In this document: positions 8,063 through 16,418 of the stretch, piece after piece
How the letters are laid out: each line of letters opens with the position of its first letter
Position numbering within the stretch: the stretch's first letter is position 1
NCBI RefSeq assembly: GCF_004295585.1
Contig: NZ_AP019400.1
Coordinates: 5,859,501 to 5,923,500, forward strand
Origin: Cohnella abietis
GTDB lineage: Bacteria; Bacillota; Bacilli; Paenibacillales; Paenibacillaceae
DNA: 64,000 nt
Direction of reading: 5' to 3'
Made by a program: the position numbers and the translations under genes
The notes under the pieces: model-generated
The model's database searches: none
Told to the model about the DNA's origin: nothing
Seen by the model: only the letters and a program-made list of their open reading frames with translations

Positions 8063-9466
8063 CTATTTATCCACCTTATAGAAGCTTTCCAATTGCTCTA
8101 CAATATCTGCTGTTACGTTATCAACAATGACTTGGCGCTGTGGCTTATTAAACAGCTCTTGGATTCTCTCTGGGAACTTCTGCTCGATGCCCAGTATACG
8201 AATGGCTTCATCAAATTTGGCCGGGTGCGCCGTAGCAAGTGATACGAAAGCCCCATCATCTTGATTGCCTGCACCCTCATAAGCAGCGATTCCACATGCG
8301 GAATGTGGGTCCAACAAATAATTGTAACGATCTTGATAGGTTTGAATCGTTTCTAGACATTCCTCATTACTAACGCTGTAAGCAGTTATATCCTGTTGAA
8401 TGCGGGCGACTTCCTCAGCTGTAAAGGTAAGCTGACCCTCCGCTTTGAACTGTTCCATGCGAGCCGTTACAGAAACTGCATCTTCTCCGTAGAAATAGTA
8501 CAAATAACGCTCGAAGTTACTCGCGATTTGAATATCCATAGATGGACTGTGTGTACTAAGGAAGCCCTCTGGCTTATAGATACCTTCGCGGATAAATCGC
8601 TCTAAAATGTTATTTTCATTCGTTGCCAGAACAAGCTGCTTGATTGGCACACCCATTTTTTTAGCCAAGTAGCCTGAGAAAATATTACCAAAGTTCCCGG
8701 TCGGTATACTGAAGTTAACGCCGCCTGATCTGATGTTAGCCGGCAGCTGCAAATACGCATAGAAATAATAAACCGACTGAGCTAATATACGAACAAAGTT
8801 AATGGAGTTAATCGCCCGAAGGTGATACTTTGTCTTAAACGAAATGTCCGCGAATAGCTCTTTAATCGTCTGCTGGCAATCGTCAAAGTTACCATTGACC
8901 GAAAGGTTCAGCACGTTGTCGTCCTGCACAGTCGTCATCTGTAGCTCTTGAACGAGACTGACTTTGCCGTTAGGATGAAGGATACAAATTTGAATGCCTT
9001 CCTTGCCCCTAACACTGCTAATGGCCGATGCTCCGGTGTCACCAGAGGTTGCACCTAAAATATTAATAACTTTGTTTTGCTTCTTCGCTACATAAGCATA
9101 TAAATTTCCCATGAACTGAAGAGCGACGTCTTTGAACGCAAAGGTTGGTCCATGGAACAGCTCAAGTACATGTAAGGAATCGTTTAAAGTCGTTAGTGGC
9201 AATACATCCGGGCTCGTAAATCCAGCATAGCTCTCTTTAATAAGCTCCTTCAAATCCTGCTCGGGAATTTCTTCGTTCGTGAACAAAGAGAATATTTCAA
9301 ACATGAGCTCCTGATAAGACAGCTTAGCCCATCCTTCAAGCTGCTCTTCAGATACGGTAGGAATAGTTTCCGGAACGATCAAGCCGCCGTCCTCTCCTAA
9401 ACCCATAAGGAACATATCGATAAAGCCGATCGGCGACACTTTCCCTCTCGTGCTTTTAAATTTCAT
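8063..9466 (-). CDS. thrC: Threonine synthase
   Basis: 467 residues, the long form of threonine synthase (fold type II PLP enzyme) that converts O-phosphohomoserine to threonine. The N-terminus MKFKSTRGKVSPIGFIDMFL corresponds to the family's YxSTRG opening. The PLP lysine lies in HGPTFAFKDVALQF, and the phosphate/cofactor loop is GATSGDTGASA. The C-terminal region with DPHSACGIAAYEG is complete. The length equals that of E. coli- and yeast-type enzymes, not the ~350-residue form of B. subtilis ThrC. ATG is preceded by GAGGAGAG. No hom or thrB gene is adjacent. No T-box was seen upstream. Confidence 0.93.
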   Translation of the reverse strand: MKFKSTRGKVSPIGFIDMFLMGLGEDGGLIVPETIPTVSEEQLEGWAKLSYQELMFEIFSLFTNEEIPEQDLKELIKESYAGFTSPDVLPLTTLNDSLHVLELFHGPTFAFKDVALQFMGNLYAYVAKKQNKVINILGATSGDTGASAISSVRGKEGIQICILHPNGKVSLVQELQMTTVQDDNVLNLSVNGNFDDCQQTIKELFADISFKTKYHLRAINSINFVRILAQSVYYFYAYLQLPANIRSGGVNFSIPTGNFGNIFSGYLAKKMGVPIKQLVLATNENNILERFIREGIYKPEGFLSTHSPSMDIQIASNFERYLYYFYGEDAVSVTARMEQFKAEGQLTFTAEEVARIQQDITAYSVSNEECLETIQTYQDRYNYLLDPHSACGIAAYEGAGNQDDGAFVSLATAHPAKFDEAIRILGIEQKFPERIQELFNKPQRQVIVDNVTADIVEQLESFYKVDK

Positions 9467-9547
9467 CGTCGTATTCTCTCCTCACTATGTATTGTTCTTA
9501 AACCATTGTGTACGAAAATAACTATAATTTCAACAACTGTATATATC

Positions 9548-10534
9548 CTATTCGCAGACGAGCACGTATCGGGTAAAATTCCCTTTACTCACCGTGCAAC
9601 GGTCCTTAATCCTAAAGCCAGCTTCCTCTATAAGAGAGTCGATCTTTTCGATAGTTACCACAACAGCTCTATCAGCAAAGCTGCGAAGACTTTGAAGCAT
9701 TTCTAGCTTTTCGTCCATGGGCAACACAGAGCATAAATTATAGGGCATATCGATTATAGCTACATCATAATGCTCGGTTATTTGTCTCATATCTCCTAAG
9801 ATGACCTCGGATTCAAAACCAAAGTATGCCAAGTTGGCTCTTGCTCCCGTAGCTGCAAGAGGATTGAGCTCGCGCCCCACGATATCGATTCCCATCGACA
9901 GCGCCTCCACTAGCACAGTACCGATTCCGCAGCAGGGATCGATTACCCTCAAGCCCTTAATATGTGGAACTGCAATGTTCGCGACAGCGCGGGCGACACG
10001 CGTGCTTAAAGCCGTTGAGTATTTTCTTGGCTTTTCATTATGCTTAAGCCATATGGCCTCGCCTTTTATTAGTTCGCCGAATAGCCACCTGCCCGCTATT
10101 TGCACGAAACCAAATACCTTATCTGGCTTGCGCATCTCTGCTTTTCCCCGAATTCGCCAGCCAATTTCCCGCTCCAGCATGCGCTTCTGATCATACTCGA
10201 GCTTAGCATCCTCTTCGGGATTGTCGTTGTCCATGGCTTCAACCTTGAAAGTTGCGCCATTCAGCTCGAGACTCCCAACTTGATTTGCAATTTCCTCCAG
10301 ATTAGCTCCTTCAAACAATACCTCAAGCCGCTGCTTAATAAAGGGACTTCGGTTTGGCTCAATTCTTATCATGCTATGCAGCAGGTTTGAACTACGATTA
10401 ACCTGATTACCGAACAAGGAGCGCATTTCCAAATCGCACAAAGAACGCTCATTATCATTTGCAACGATTACGTATATATAGTGAGGTTCTTGTTGTTCTT
10501 GTAAGCCTATATCTTCCTTCAATTCACGATTCAT
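9548..10534 (-). CDS. TRM11-like SAM-dependent RNA methyltransferase
   Basis: 328 residues. The N-terminal half (~1-160) resembles the divergent THUMP-like region of the TRM11 group. The C-terminal half is a Rossmann methyltransferase domain with motif I DPCCGIGTVLVEALSMG and catalytic motif IV in the form DMPYNLCSVLPM, the D-x-P-Y/F type used for N2-methylation of guanosine. By family it should modify tRNA or rRNA guanine; the exact position is unknown. ATG follows GGGAAAAGG. It stands between thrC and a divergent PPK2 gene and looks monocistronic. Confidence 0.75.
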   Translation of the reverse strand: MNRELKEDIGLQEQQEPHYIYVIVANDNERSLCDLEMRSLFGNQVNRSSNLLHSMIRIEPNRSPFIKQRLEVLFEGANLEEIANQVGSLELNGATFKVEAMDNDNPEEDAKLEYDQKRMLEREIGWRIRGKAEMRKPDKVFGFVQIAGRWLFGELIKGEAIWLKHNEKPRKYSTALSTRVARAVANIAVPHIKGLRVIDPCCGIGTVLVEALSMGIDIVGRELNPLAATGARANLAYFGFESEVILGDMRQITEHYDVAIIDMPYNLCSVLPMDEKLEMLQSLRSFADRAVVVTIEKIDSLIEEAGFRIKDRCTVSKGNFTRYVLVCE

Positions 10535-10706
10535 CCTTTTCCCGTCAGTCTCCTAGCATTATTTTACGATAACATTTACCCAAAACAAAAAACAGAATAA
10601 CATGAAAGAAAATAGAGATTAGAAATCCTTGGGAAAATGGAATACTATATAATAGTAATAGCAAGACAGTTAATCGTTCATACTTTGCAAATGAGGAGGA
10701 TTACGT

Positions 10707-11498
10707 ATGCTTGATAAATATCGCTTGGATGAAAAGCAGAAGGTGACCCTACAAGATTATGATCCTAATGACACAGCGAGCTTTACAAGTAAGGAGGAAA
10801 TAGCGGAAGACTTCGAGCAGTTAAAGAAGGAGCTTCAGGATTTGCAGGAGAGGCTATATGCTTCCAAATCCAACGGAGTACTCATTCTATTCCAAGGTAT
10901 GGATTGCAGCGGAAAGGATGGAGTTGTCAAAAAGGTGTTTTCCGGACTTAACCCCCAAGGGTTCCGCGCGGAAAGCTTTAAGCAACCAACCGGCGATGAG
11001 GCTGCACACGATTTTCTGTGGCGTGCTCATAAAGTAACTCCTCCTAAAGGTTATATTACCTCCTTTAACCGTTCCTATTATGAAGACGTTCTAATCACTC
11101 GTGTTCATGAGCTTATTGATAAGAAAACAGCTAGCAATCGCCTAAAACATATTCAGCATTTCGAGAAATTACTTACAGCTAACGGAACAGTCGTGATTAA
11201 AATATTTCTCCATATTTCCCAAGAGTTCCAGTTGGCCAAAATAAACGAAAGAATGGAAAACCCTGAGAAGCTGTGGAAATTCGACCCTAGCGATCTTGAG
11301 GAGCGCCGCTATTGGGATCAATATATGAAAGCTTACTCTTCCGCCTTTAAGGGCAGCGCTACGAGAAATAACCCGTGGTATATCGTCCCTGCCAATAATC
11401 GTTGGTTCCGTGACTATCTCGTGCTCAAGATTATCGTATCCACGCTGAACAAGCTTAAACTTGAGTACCCACATATCGAAATTGCAAAACAACACTAA
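10707..11498 (+). CDS. ppk2: Polyphosphate kinase 2 family protein
   Basis: 263 residues, a single PPK2 domain. The Walker A-type loop is GMDCSGKDGVVKKVFSGLNP; the lid and Walker B regions are YITSFNRSYYEDVLITRVHEL and the FLHISQEFQLAKINERMENP segment, ending with NNPWYIVPANNRWFRD, all in usual order. The enzyme transfers phosphate from polyphosphate to a nucleoside mono- or diphosphate; class I and III PPK2 proteins of this size exist, and the substrate cannot be told here. ATG has GAGGAGGATTACGT upstream and a TATAAT-like -10 near 10650. It is divergent from the methyltransferase gene. Confidence 0.87.
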   Translation: MLDKYRLDEKQKVTLQDYDPNDTASFTSKEEIAEDFEQLKKELQDLQERLYASKSNGVLILFQGMDCSGKDGVVKKVFSGLNPQGFRAESFKQPTGDEAAHDFLWRAHKVTPPKGYITSFNRSYYEDVLITRVHELIDKKTASNRLKHIQHFEKLLTANGTVVIKIFLHISQEFQLAKINERMENPEKLWKFDPSDLEERRYWDQYMKAYSSAFKGSATRNNPWYIVPANNRWFRDYLVLKIIVSTLNKLKLEYPHIEIAKQH

Positions 11499-11527
11499 GC
11501 TTACTTATCGCAACCGTTAGTCGCAGC

Positions 11528-12187
11528 TCATTCTAGGACGACTTTCAAAGCCCAAACCTGACCGGGATACGAGGCATGTGCAAAACCTGTTGTCCACGCC
11601 GATACCTTTTTTCCAATCAGAGAAGCATCATAAACAGATGGGACTTTCTTACCGTCGACGTATACTTTGCCATCCTCTGTTAAGCCTACCCAATTTGCTA
11701 CTGGGTCATTGGTATTTCCGTTTTTTTCTTGTTCATTAATGACTAGTATTCGATTTTCGTCCTTGTCGACATCAGTAACTATACCCGTGGCGTTAGGAGT
11801 TCCTTTGCAGCATTCCCATGTTGTAATTTCTAATGGGAACTCCTTGCCCACTTTCTTAAACAAAGTCTTCTTAACCCCTCGTATGTCCGATTTGGACAAC
11901 ACACGCTCGAAGTCTCCATAGCTACGAATGACAAGTCTGATCGTGCCTGTCCCCGTTCCTGAGGACAAAATAGCGATCGAGTGCTTCTTATTAATTTCCT
12001 CTTGGTGATCGTTAATCTTCTGCTGTATCTCCTTCAAGCTGCTATCCGTTATCGAGATTACACTCGCGCCACTCTCCTGCTTTTTTGTGCTATTTACATT
12101 GCTGCAGCCCGCTATTATAAGGACCAATACTATCATTAAGACTAATACTTTCATCAGGACCAATCTTAAACCCCATTGCTTCTTCAT
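11528..12187 (-). CDS. YobA-like (DUF3221) lipoprotein
   Basis: 219 residues. A lysine/arginine start and a long hydrophobic stretch end in a lipobox (LIIAGC, cysteine near residue 28), so the protein is exported and lipidated. The C-terminal ~100 residues carry a small DUF3221/YobA-type domain (TGIVTDVDKDENRILVINEQ, then VGLTEDGKVYV and a final GQVWALKVVLE). The middle part (SLKEIQQKINDHQEEINKKH) is helical. The function of the family is unknown. ATG is preceded by GGAGGGGCACA. It is convergent with ppk2. The upstream region is taken up by tandem repeats. Confidence 0.75.
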   Translation of the reverse strand: MKKQWGLRLVLMKVLVLMIVLVLIIAGCSNVNSTKKQESGASVISITDSSLKEIQQKINDHQEEINKKHSIAILSSGTGTGTIRLVIRSYGDFERVLSKSDIRGVKKTLFKKVGKEFPLEITTWECCKGTPNATGIVTDVDKDENRILVINEQEKNGNTNDPVANWVGLTEDGKVYVDGKKVPSVYDASLIGKKVSAWTTGFAHASYPGQVWALKVVLE

Positions 12188-12460
12188 TGTGCCCCTCCAT
12201 TAAAGAGTAGGATTTACAACTTAAACGAATAATGCAACCAACTTGTTGCACTGGAGACAGGATTAGCCTTTTTGATGGATTTTTACATTTTGAGGCTACT
12301 TATGCTTAAAGGCTGCTTACACATGAAGACTTCTTCCGCTTCAAGGTTACTTACACTTAAGGACTTCTTCCACTTCAAGTGAAGTGGTTTCGACGACACA
12401 TGGGCGATTGCATACATATATGCAGAAGTTAGATAAGATCAATACCAGTACGGATGTGGT
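12188..12460. other. Gene-free stretch with short imperfect direct repeats
   Basis: No credible coding region. Between about 12300 and 12390 a ~36-base unit containing ACTTCTTCCGCTTCAAG / ACTTCTTCCACTTCAAG occurs twice, and 12369-12386 is a near-palindrome (CCACTTCA and TGAAGTGG arms). The promoter of the minus-strand lipoprotein gene must lie at its left edge. The stretch leads directly into the tandem arrays. Confidence 0.5.
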
Positions 12461-12690
12461 GGCTTTATAGTTAGCGGTGTGGGCGGGTGGCGGTGTGCGT
12501 GGCTTTATAGTTAGCAGTGTGGGCGGGTGGCGGTGTGCGTGGCTTTATAGTTAGCGGTGTGGTGTAGGTCGCGGTGTGCGTGGCTTTATAGTTAGCGGTG
12601 TGGTGTAGGTCGCGGTGTGCGTGGCTTTATAGTTAGCGGTGAGCGGTGTGGTGCAGGTCGCGGTGTGCGTGGCTATATAGTTAAGTTATG
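12461..12690. repeat. Tandem array of ~40-48 bp GT-rich units
   Basis: Five successive units begin GGCTTTATAGTTAGCGGTG and end GCGGTGTGCGT. Their lengths are 40, 40, 41, 41 and 48 bases; the last has an internal 7-base duplication of GCGGTGA/T. A sixth, truncated unit starts GGCTATATAG. The units differ by block changes (GGGCGGGTGG against GGTGTAGGTC), as in slipped-strand expansion. The G-rich strand is the plus strand. No ORF with a ribosome site is present. Confidence 0.85.
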
Positions 12691-12704
12691 GTTGTGATGT
12701 GGTT

Positions 12705-13462
12705 TACCGGCTTGGCAGATCACCTAACCTCGGTTTTACACCAATTAGTCCGCCCACAACGGCTTGCAGCACACCAACCCCCGCTTTTCCACCAATTAGT
12801 ACGCCCACAACGGCTTGCAGCACACCGAACCTCGTTTTTCCACCAATTAGTACGCCCACAACGGCTTGCAGATCACCAACCCCCGCTTTTCCACCAATTA
12901 GTCCGCTCACACCGGCTTGCAGATCACCAACCCCCGCTTTTCCACCAATTAGTCCGCTCGCAGCGGCTTGCAGCACACCAACCCCCGCTTTTCCACCAAT
13001 TAGTACGCCCACTCCGGCTTACAGCACACCGAGCCTCGGTTTTCCACCAAATAGTACGCCCACAACGGCTTGCAGCACACCAAACCTCGTTTTCCCACCA
13101 ATTAGTACGCCTACACCGGCTTGCAGCACACCGATCCTCTTTTTCCCACCAATTAGTACGCCCACAACGGCTTGCAGCACACCAACCCCCGCTTTTCCAC
13201 CAATTAGTCCGCTCGCAGCGGCTTGCAGATCACCGAACCTCGGTTTTCCACCAATTAGTCCGCTTACAACGGCTTGCAGCACACCGAACCTCGGTTTACC
13301 ACCAATTAGTACGCCCACACCGGCTTGCAGCACACCGAACCTCGGTTTTCCACCAAATAGTACGCCCACACCGGCTTTCAGCACACCGAACCTCGGTTTT
13401 CCACCAATTAGTACGCTGACAACGGCTTGCAGCACACCGAACCTCGGTTTTCCACCAATTAG
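12705..13462. repeat. Tandem array, 51-bp period, about 15 units
   Basis: The anchor CCAATTAGT recurs at an exact 51-base spacing from 12742 to 13456: fourteen periods without one insertion or deletion, preceded by a partial unit from ~12705. Units differ by substitutions (AGTACGCCC or AGTCCGCTC; GCACACC or GATCACC; AACCCCCGC or AACCTCGGT). Because 51 is a multiple of three, several frames on both strands stay open (for example a 17-residue PPISTPTTACSTPNLGF repeat), but no frame has a ribosome site or signal peptide, and most changes alter the encoded residue. I read it as a non-coding minisatellite. Confidence 0.85.
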
Positions 13463-13497
13463 CATCTCCCACTAATCGTGCCTCTTCCCAAACTAAA

Positions 13498-13540
13498 CAA
13501 AAAGAGAGCGCGCAGATCTAACTGCTTCGCTCCCTAAGGA
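13498..13540 (-). terminator. Terminator of the phosphodiester glycosidase gene
   Basis: On the minus strand AGGGAGCG pairs with CGCTCTCT (one G-U), with GCAG/CTGC inside, followed by TTTTTG. It lies about 70 bases beyond the stop at 13611. Confidence 0.65.
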
Positions 13541-13610
13541 CCCTATTCATTCCGCCAGTGTCCATTCACCGGTCTATTCTACTAGTCCATTCCACCAATC
13601 CACCCTACCA

Positions 13611-14414
13611 CTACCTCAATAGACGCAGCATCTGAACGACCATACGACCGTCTCCCTGCAGCTTCGCCTCTCTACTGCGGAGCTGCGAGGAACCGTCCCC
13701 GTCCAGAAATATGCCGTTTACAAGCTTCCCATCCCCGATCTGCTCCACAACGGCCTCACGAAATGAAGCAAGAGTCCCCTTAATGGTGCTTACGACCAAA
13801 TATAAGTTACCCTCTGTATCGTACACAGCTGCTGAACGCAGGCAGTAATCGTTGGGCAAGGGCACTTGCTCTGCCATAGCCTGCTCCAACCAATCCGCAT
13901 CTCGGTCAAGACTCATGCTAATTCCGCCCTGTGCCCAGTACCGTGAACGATCCGTAACCGCAAGATCAGATGGCTTGCTCACAACCTGAACGCTTAGCAC
14001 ATCCAAGCTCTCATCCCACACAAGAGTGCCACGCGCGTACTTTGCATTCACCGCACCTGTTCCGTATGATCCTTTCTCCTTGCTAACGGGTTCGTCATTC
14101 ACAACAGCGATGCTGAGCAAAGCATTCTGATAGAAAAATCCCCCATTAATTCCGTAGAAGGGTGCAACAGTTACATTATTAAATATAGGCTCCAAAGTGA
14201 TGTTAGACGGTTTTGTGCGTATATAATGCAGCTCCATGCCATTGTTAGCCATTGCCTTGCCGTATGTATAGTCGTAAGGCATATTAAGCTCTTCATCCTT
14301 GAAGTCCCCATCGTCATTGTTGCCAGTCAACAATACAATAGTTATGATTACCGCCACCATTGCTACAAGCACAATGCTAACAACCTTAAGCCTTCTCTTC
14401 GTCTCTTTTTCCAT
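13611..14414 (-). CDS. Membrane-anchored phosphodiester glycosidase family protein (NAGPA domain)
   Basis: 267 residues. A short basic start is followed by a single hydrophobic helix (VVSIVLVAMVAVIITIVLLTG, residues ~10-30) without lipobox or cleavage site, so the protein is a membrane-tethered exported enzyme. The rest is a NAGPA/DUF2233 domain, with FYGINGGFFYQNALL in the N-terminal part and the hallmark GIFLDGDGSSQLRSR near the C-terminus. Family members remove sugars linked by a phosphodiester (the human member uncovers mannose-6-phosphate); bacterial substrates may be exopolysaccharide or teichoic-acid-like. Its 3' end borders the 51-bp array. It stands 39 bases after the HD-GYP gene and may be cotranscribed with it. 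Confidence 0.8.
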   Translation of the reverse strand: MEKETKRRLKVVSIVLVAMVAVIITIVLLTGNNDDGDFKDEELNMPYDYTYGKAMANNGMELHYIRTKPSNITLEPIFNNVTVAPFYGINGGFFYQNALLSIAVVNDEPVSKEKGSYGTGAVNAKYARGTLVWDESLDVLSVQVVSKPSDLAVTDRSRYWAQGGISMSLDRDADWLEQAMAEQVPLPNDYCLRSAAVYDTEGNLYLVVSTIKGTLASFREAVVEQIGDGKLVNGIFLDGDGSSQLRSREAKLQGDGRMVVQMLRLLR

Positions 14415-14453
14415 ATCCCGTGTGACCTCTTTGCCGAGCTTCCATTAAAAATT

Positions 14454-15656
14454 TTATGTTAAATCGAATAATGTCTCAAACTCCGTCAAATCTTCGTTGT
14501 ATTCCTTGTAAATTCTTCTCCAGCTCATCATTACTTCATCGAGAAGCATAATTAAATCCGGATCAAATTGGGTTCCGCTGTCTGCTTTTAAACGCTCGAT
14601 AGCATCAGTAGTAGAGGTTGCAGGCCGGTATGATCGACTGGACGTTATCGCATCGAACGTATCCGCAATGCTAAGTATCCGCGCTTCCAGAGGAATTTCC
14701 AGCCCCTTCGCCCCAGTTGGGTACCCCTTTCCATCCCACCGTTCATGATGAAAAAGAACTCCCGGCTTCAAATGTCCGAGACCCGAAATCTTCTCAACCA
14801 TTCGCCCTCCGACAATGGTATGAGTTTTGATGAGCTCATATTCTTCCTCAGTAAGCTTAGTTGGTTTTGTAAGCACAGCTTCAGGTATATTGATTTTCCC
14901 AATATCGTGGAGCAGCCCTGACAACCGAAGCGTTTCCAATCTCATTTTATCCTGAAACTCTGGAAGTCTTAAAGCAAGCTCAACAGCGTATTTACTTACC
15001 CGCTCGCTATGACCGAATGTATAGCTATCTTTGGCTTCAATTGAAATAATGAACGTTTTGACCACCTGTTCAATCGTCGTTTCCATCGAATTAATGATCA
15101 TACTCACTTGATTGTTATAGAGCTGGTTAAGCTGTTTCGGAAGCAGGTAGCTGAATGTACCAAGAACAAAATACAGCAACACACGATTGGAAAGATCAAT
15201 AGCGTCAAAAACATCCTTAACCAAAGGGTCTATGTAGCTGACAGTAAACATCGTTATCAATCCGACAGTCGAATAGAGAAACAATATCCTCAAATTCCCA
15301 TAGAGACCTGCAAGTATAGGAACCGCCAGAAAGTAACCCCATGCTTCTCTGTAGCCCGAGCCATAATATAAACAGCAAGCAACAAACACAAGAAATAGAT
15401 TGACCATATGCTGCATGACAATAGGTTTGACTTTATATTTATGATTAGCTGCAAGCATGATTAATAGAAGGAAAAATGGCAGCAGTAAAAAATAGATATT
15501 AGCTCTCGAATAAGGAACTTCTAGCATAAGAAATATCGCGTTCCAGCTAATACTAAGAAGTAGATAAATAAGCGCGATTCTCAATATATTCAGACTCAAA
15601 TTTCGTTGATGAGATTGATAGTAGGAATGCAATAGTTTCTTTCGTTCATTTAGCAT
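14454..15656 (-). CDS. Membrane HD-GYP protein, probable cyclic-di-GMP phosphodiesterase
   Basis: 400 residues. The N-terminal ~165 hold five or six membrane helices, possibly a sensor. The C-terminal HD-GYP domain (~190-385) is intact: LLHDIGKINIPEAVLTKP contains the HD pair, then THTIVGG, HHERWDGKGYPTG (the GYP motif) and ILSIADTFDAITSSRSYRPA. Such domains hydrolyse cyclic di-GMP, some other cyclic dinucleotides. ATG is preceded by AGGATGAGACT. It is divergent from the acyltransferase-ThiF pair across 148 bases, so the two transcription units may share control. Confidence 0.87.
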   Translation of the reverse strand: MLNERKKLLHSYYQSHQRNLSLNILRIALIYLLLSISWNAIFLMLEVPYSRANIYFLLLPFFLLLIMLAANHKYKVKPIVMQHMVNLFLVFVACCLYYGSGYREAWGYFLAVPILAGLYGNLRILFLYSTVGLITMFTVSYIDPLVKDVFDAIDLSNRVLLYFVLGTFSYLLPKQLNQLYNNQVSMIINSMETTIEQVVKTFIISIEAKDSYTFGHSERVSKYAVELALRLPEFQDKMRLETLRLSGLLHDIGKINIPEAVLTKPTKLTEEEYELIKTHTIVGGRMVEKISGLGHLKPGVLFHHERWDGKGYPTGAKGLEIPLEARILSIADTFDAITSSRSYRPATSTTDAIERLKADSGTQFDPDLIMLLDEVMMSWRRIYKEYNEDLTEFETLFDLT

Positions 15657-15803
15657 AGTCTCATCCTGTCTGGGTGTTTCTCATAGTCATAAATTCAGTT
15701 TAACATCCAACTCCATCCCTCAACAATATATGACAAACAAAGCGATATCTTTTTAAATTACCGTACTGGATAATATATGTATCTTAACCAATAAGGAGAG
15801 TGT

Positions 15804-16418
15804 GTGTCGATGAAAAACGATTCAGCGTACGTGTACAGTGTCGCAAGAGGGAAATTGCGTGAAAAAGCGGTTAAATTGCATTTTGAGCGGTATTTGGAGG
15901 TAGGATTCTTTGATAAAGGCGAATCTGATCCCTATGAAGCTGATTCTGTCTACTTCACTGCACAAACAATTCAATCTGAAGATGCTGTTGGTGTTACCCG
16001 TTTAATTTTTGATAAGCTTGATGATTTACCTACACTGAAAAACTTTAATATTTATGACCTCGAGAAAGCTAGACTCCTTCAGCTTGAGCCTAGTCGTTAT
16101 GCTGAGCTAAGCGCCTTTACCAAGCTTCCCGCACACGATGTCGCACTTGGATTGATTAAAACCGTTTTTCAATATTCAGAGCAGGTAGGAATTACCCACT
16201 GGATTTGCTGCGTAGATGAAAGAGTCTATAATTATATGAACCGAGTGTTCAAATTCCCTTTCCGTACAATTGGTGAGGCGAAAGTCTATTTGGGCTCAAA
16301 ATCGATACCATGTGTTCTAATTTTGGATGAAATTTTAGCGACGATTAAAGAGGAACGTGTACCGTTATATGAATATTTCGTAGAACGTCAAACTAGATAC
16401 TTGGAGGTTATCCAATGA
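15804..16418 (+). CDS. LuxI/FeeM-like GNAT N-acyltransferase
   Basis: About 204 residues. The pattern fits the GNAT subgroup of acyl-homoserine-lactone synthases and N-acyl amino acid synthases (LuxI/FeeM): an N-terminal ERYLEVGFFDKGESDPYEADSV region, an acidic strand-turn VGVTRLIFDKLDDLPTL, the core KARLLQLEPSR element, a helix HDVALGLIKTVFQYSEQ, then the strand ITHWICCVDERVYNYM and FPFRTIGEAKVYLGS. No signal peptide. AAGGAG at 15793-15798 serves either GTG 15804 or ATG 15810 (MKNDS). The stop overlaps the next start by four bases. AHL synthases are not a normal feature of Firmicutes, so an N-acyl amino acid or related product is the better guess; the substrate is unknown. Confidence 0.65.
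   Translation: MSMKNDSAYVYSVARGKLREKAVKLHFERYLEVGFFDKGESDPYEADSVYFTAQTIQSEDAVGVTRLIFDKLDDLPTLKNFNIYDLEKARLLQLEPSRYAELSAFTKLPAHDVALGLIKTVFQYSEQVGITHWICCVDERVYNYMNRVFKFPFRTIGEAKVYLGSKSIPCVLILDEILATIKEERVPLYEYFVERQTRYLEVIQ

Noticed and set aside
9467..9547. T-box leader for threonine synthase
   Set aside because: The gap is only about 80 bases and lacks the T-box core sequence and a terminator.
12369..12386. Palindromic operator CCACTTCA/TGAAGTGG
   Set aside because: It has almost no loop and lies within local imperfect direct repeats far from any promoter, so it may be a by-product of those repeats.
12461..13462. CRISPR array
   Set aside because: Units are contiguous tandem repeats without unique spacers, and no cas gene is near.
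12688..13475. Long overlapping ORFs on both strands across the 51-bp array, encoding proline- or glycine-rich repeat proteins
   Set aside because: They follow from a period divisible by three and lack of stops in the unit; no ribosome site, signal peptide or frame-specific substitution pattern supports any one of them.
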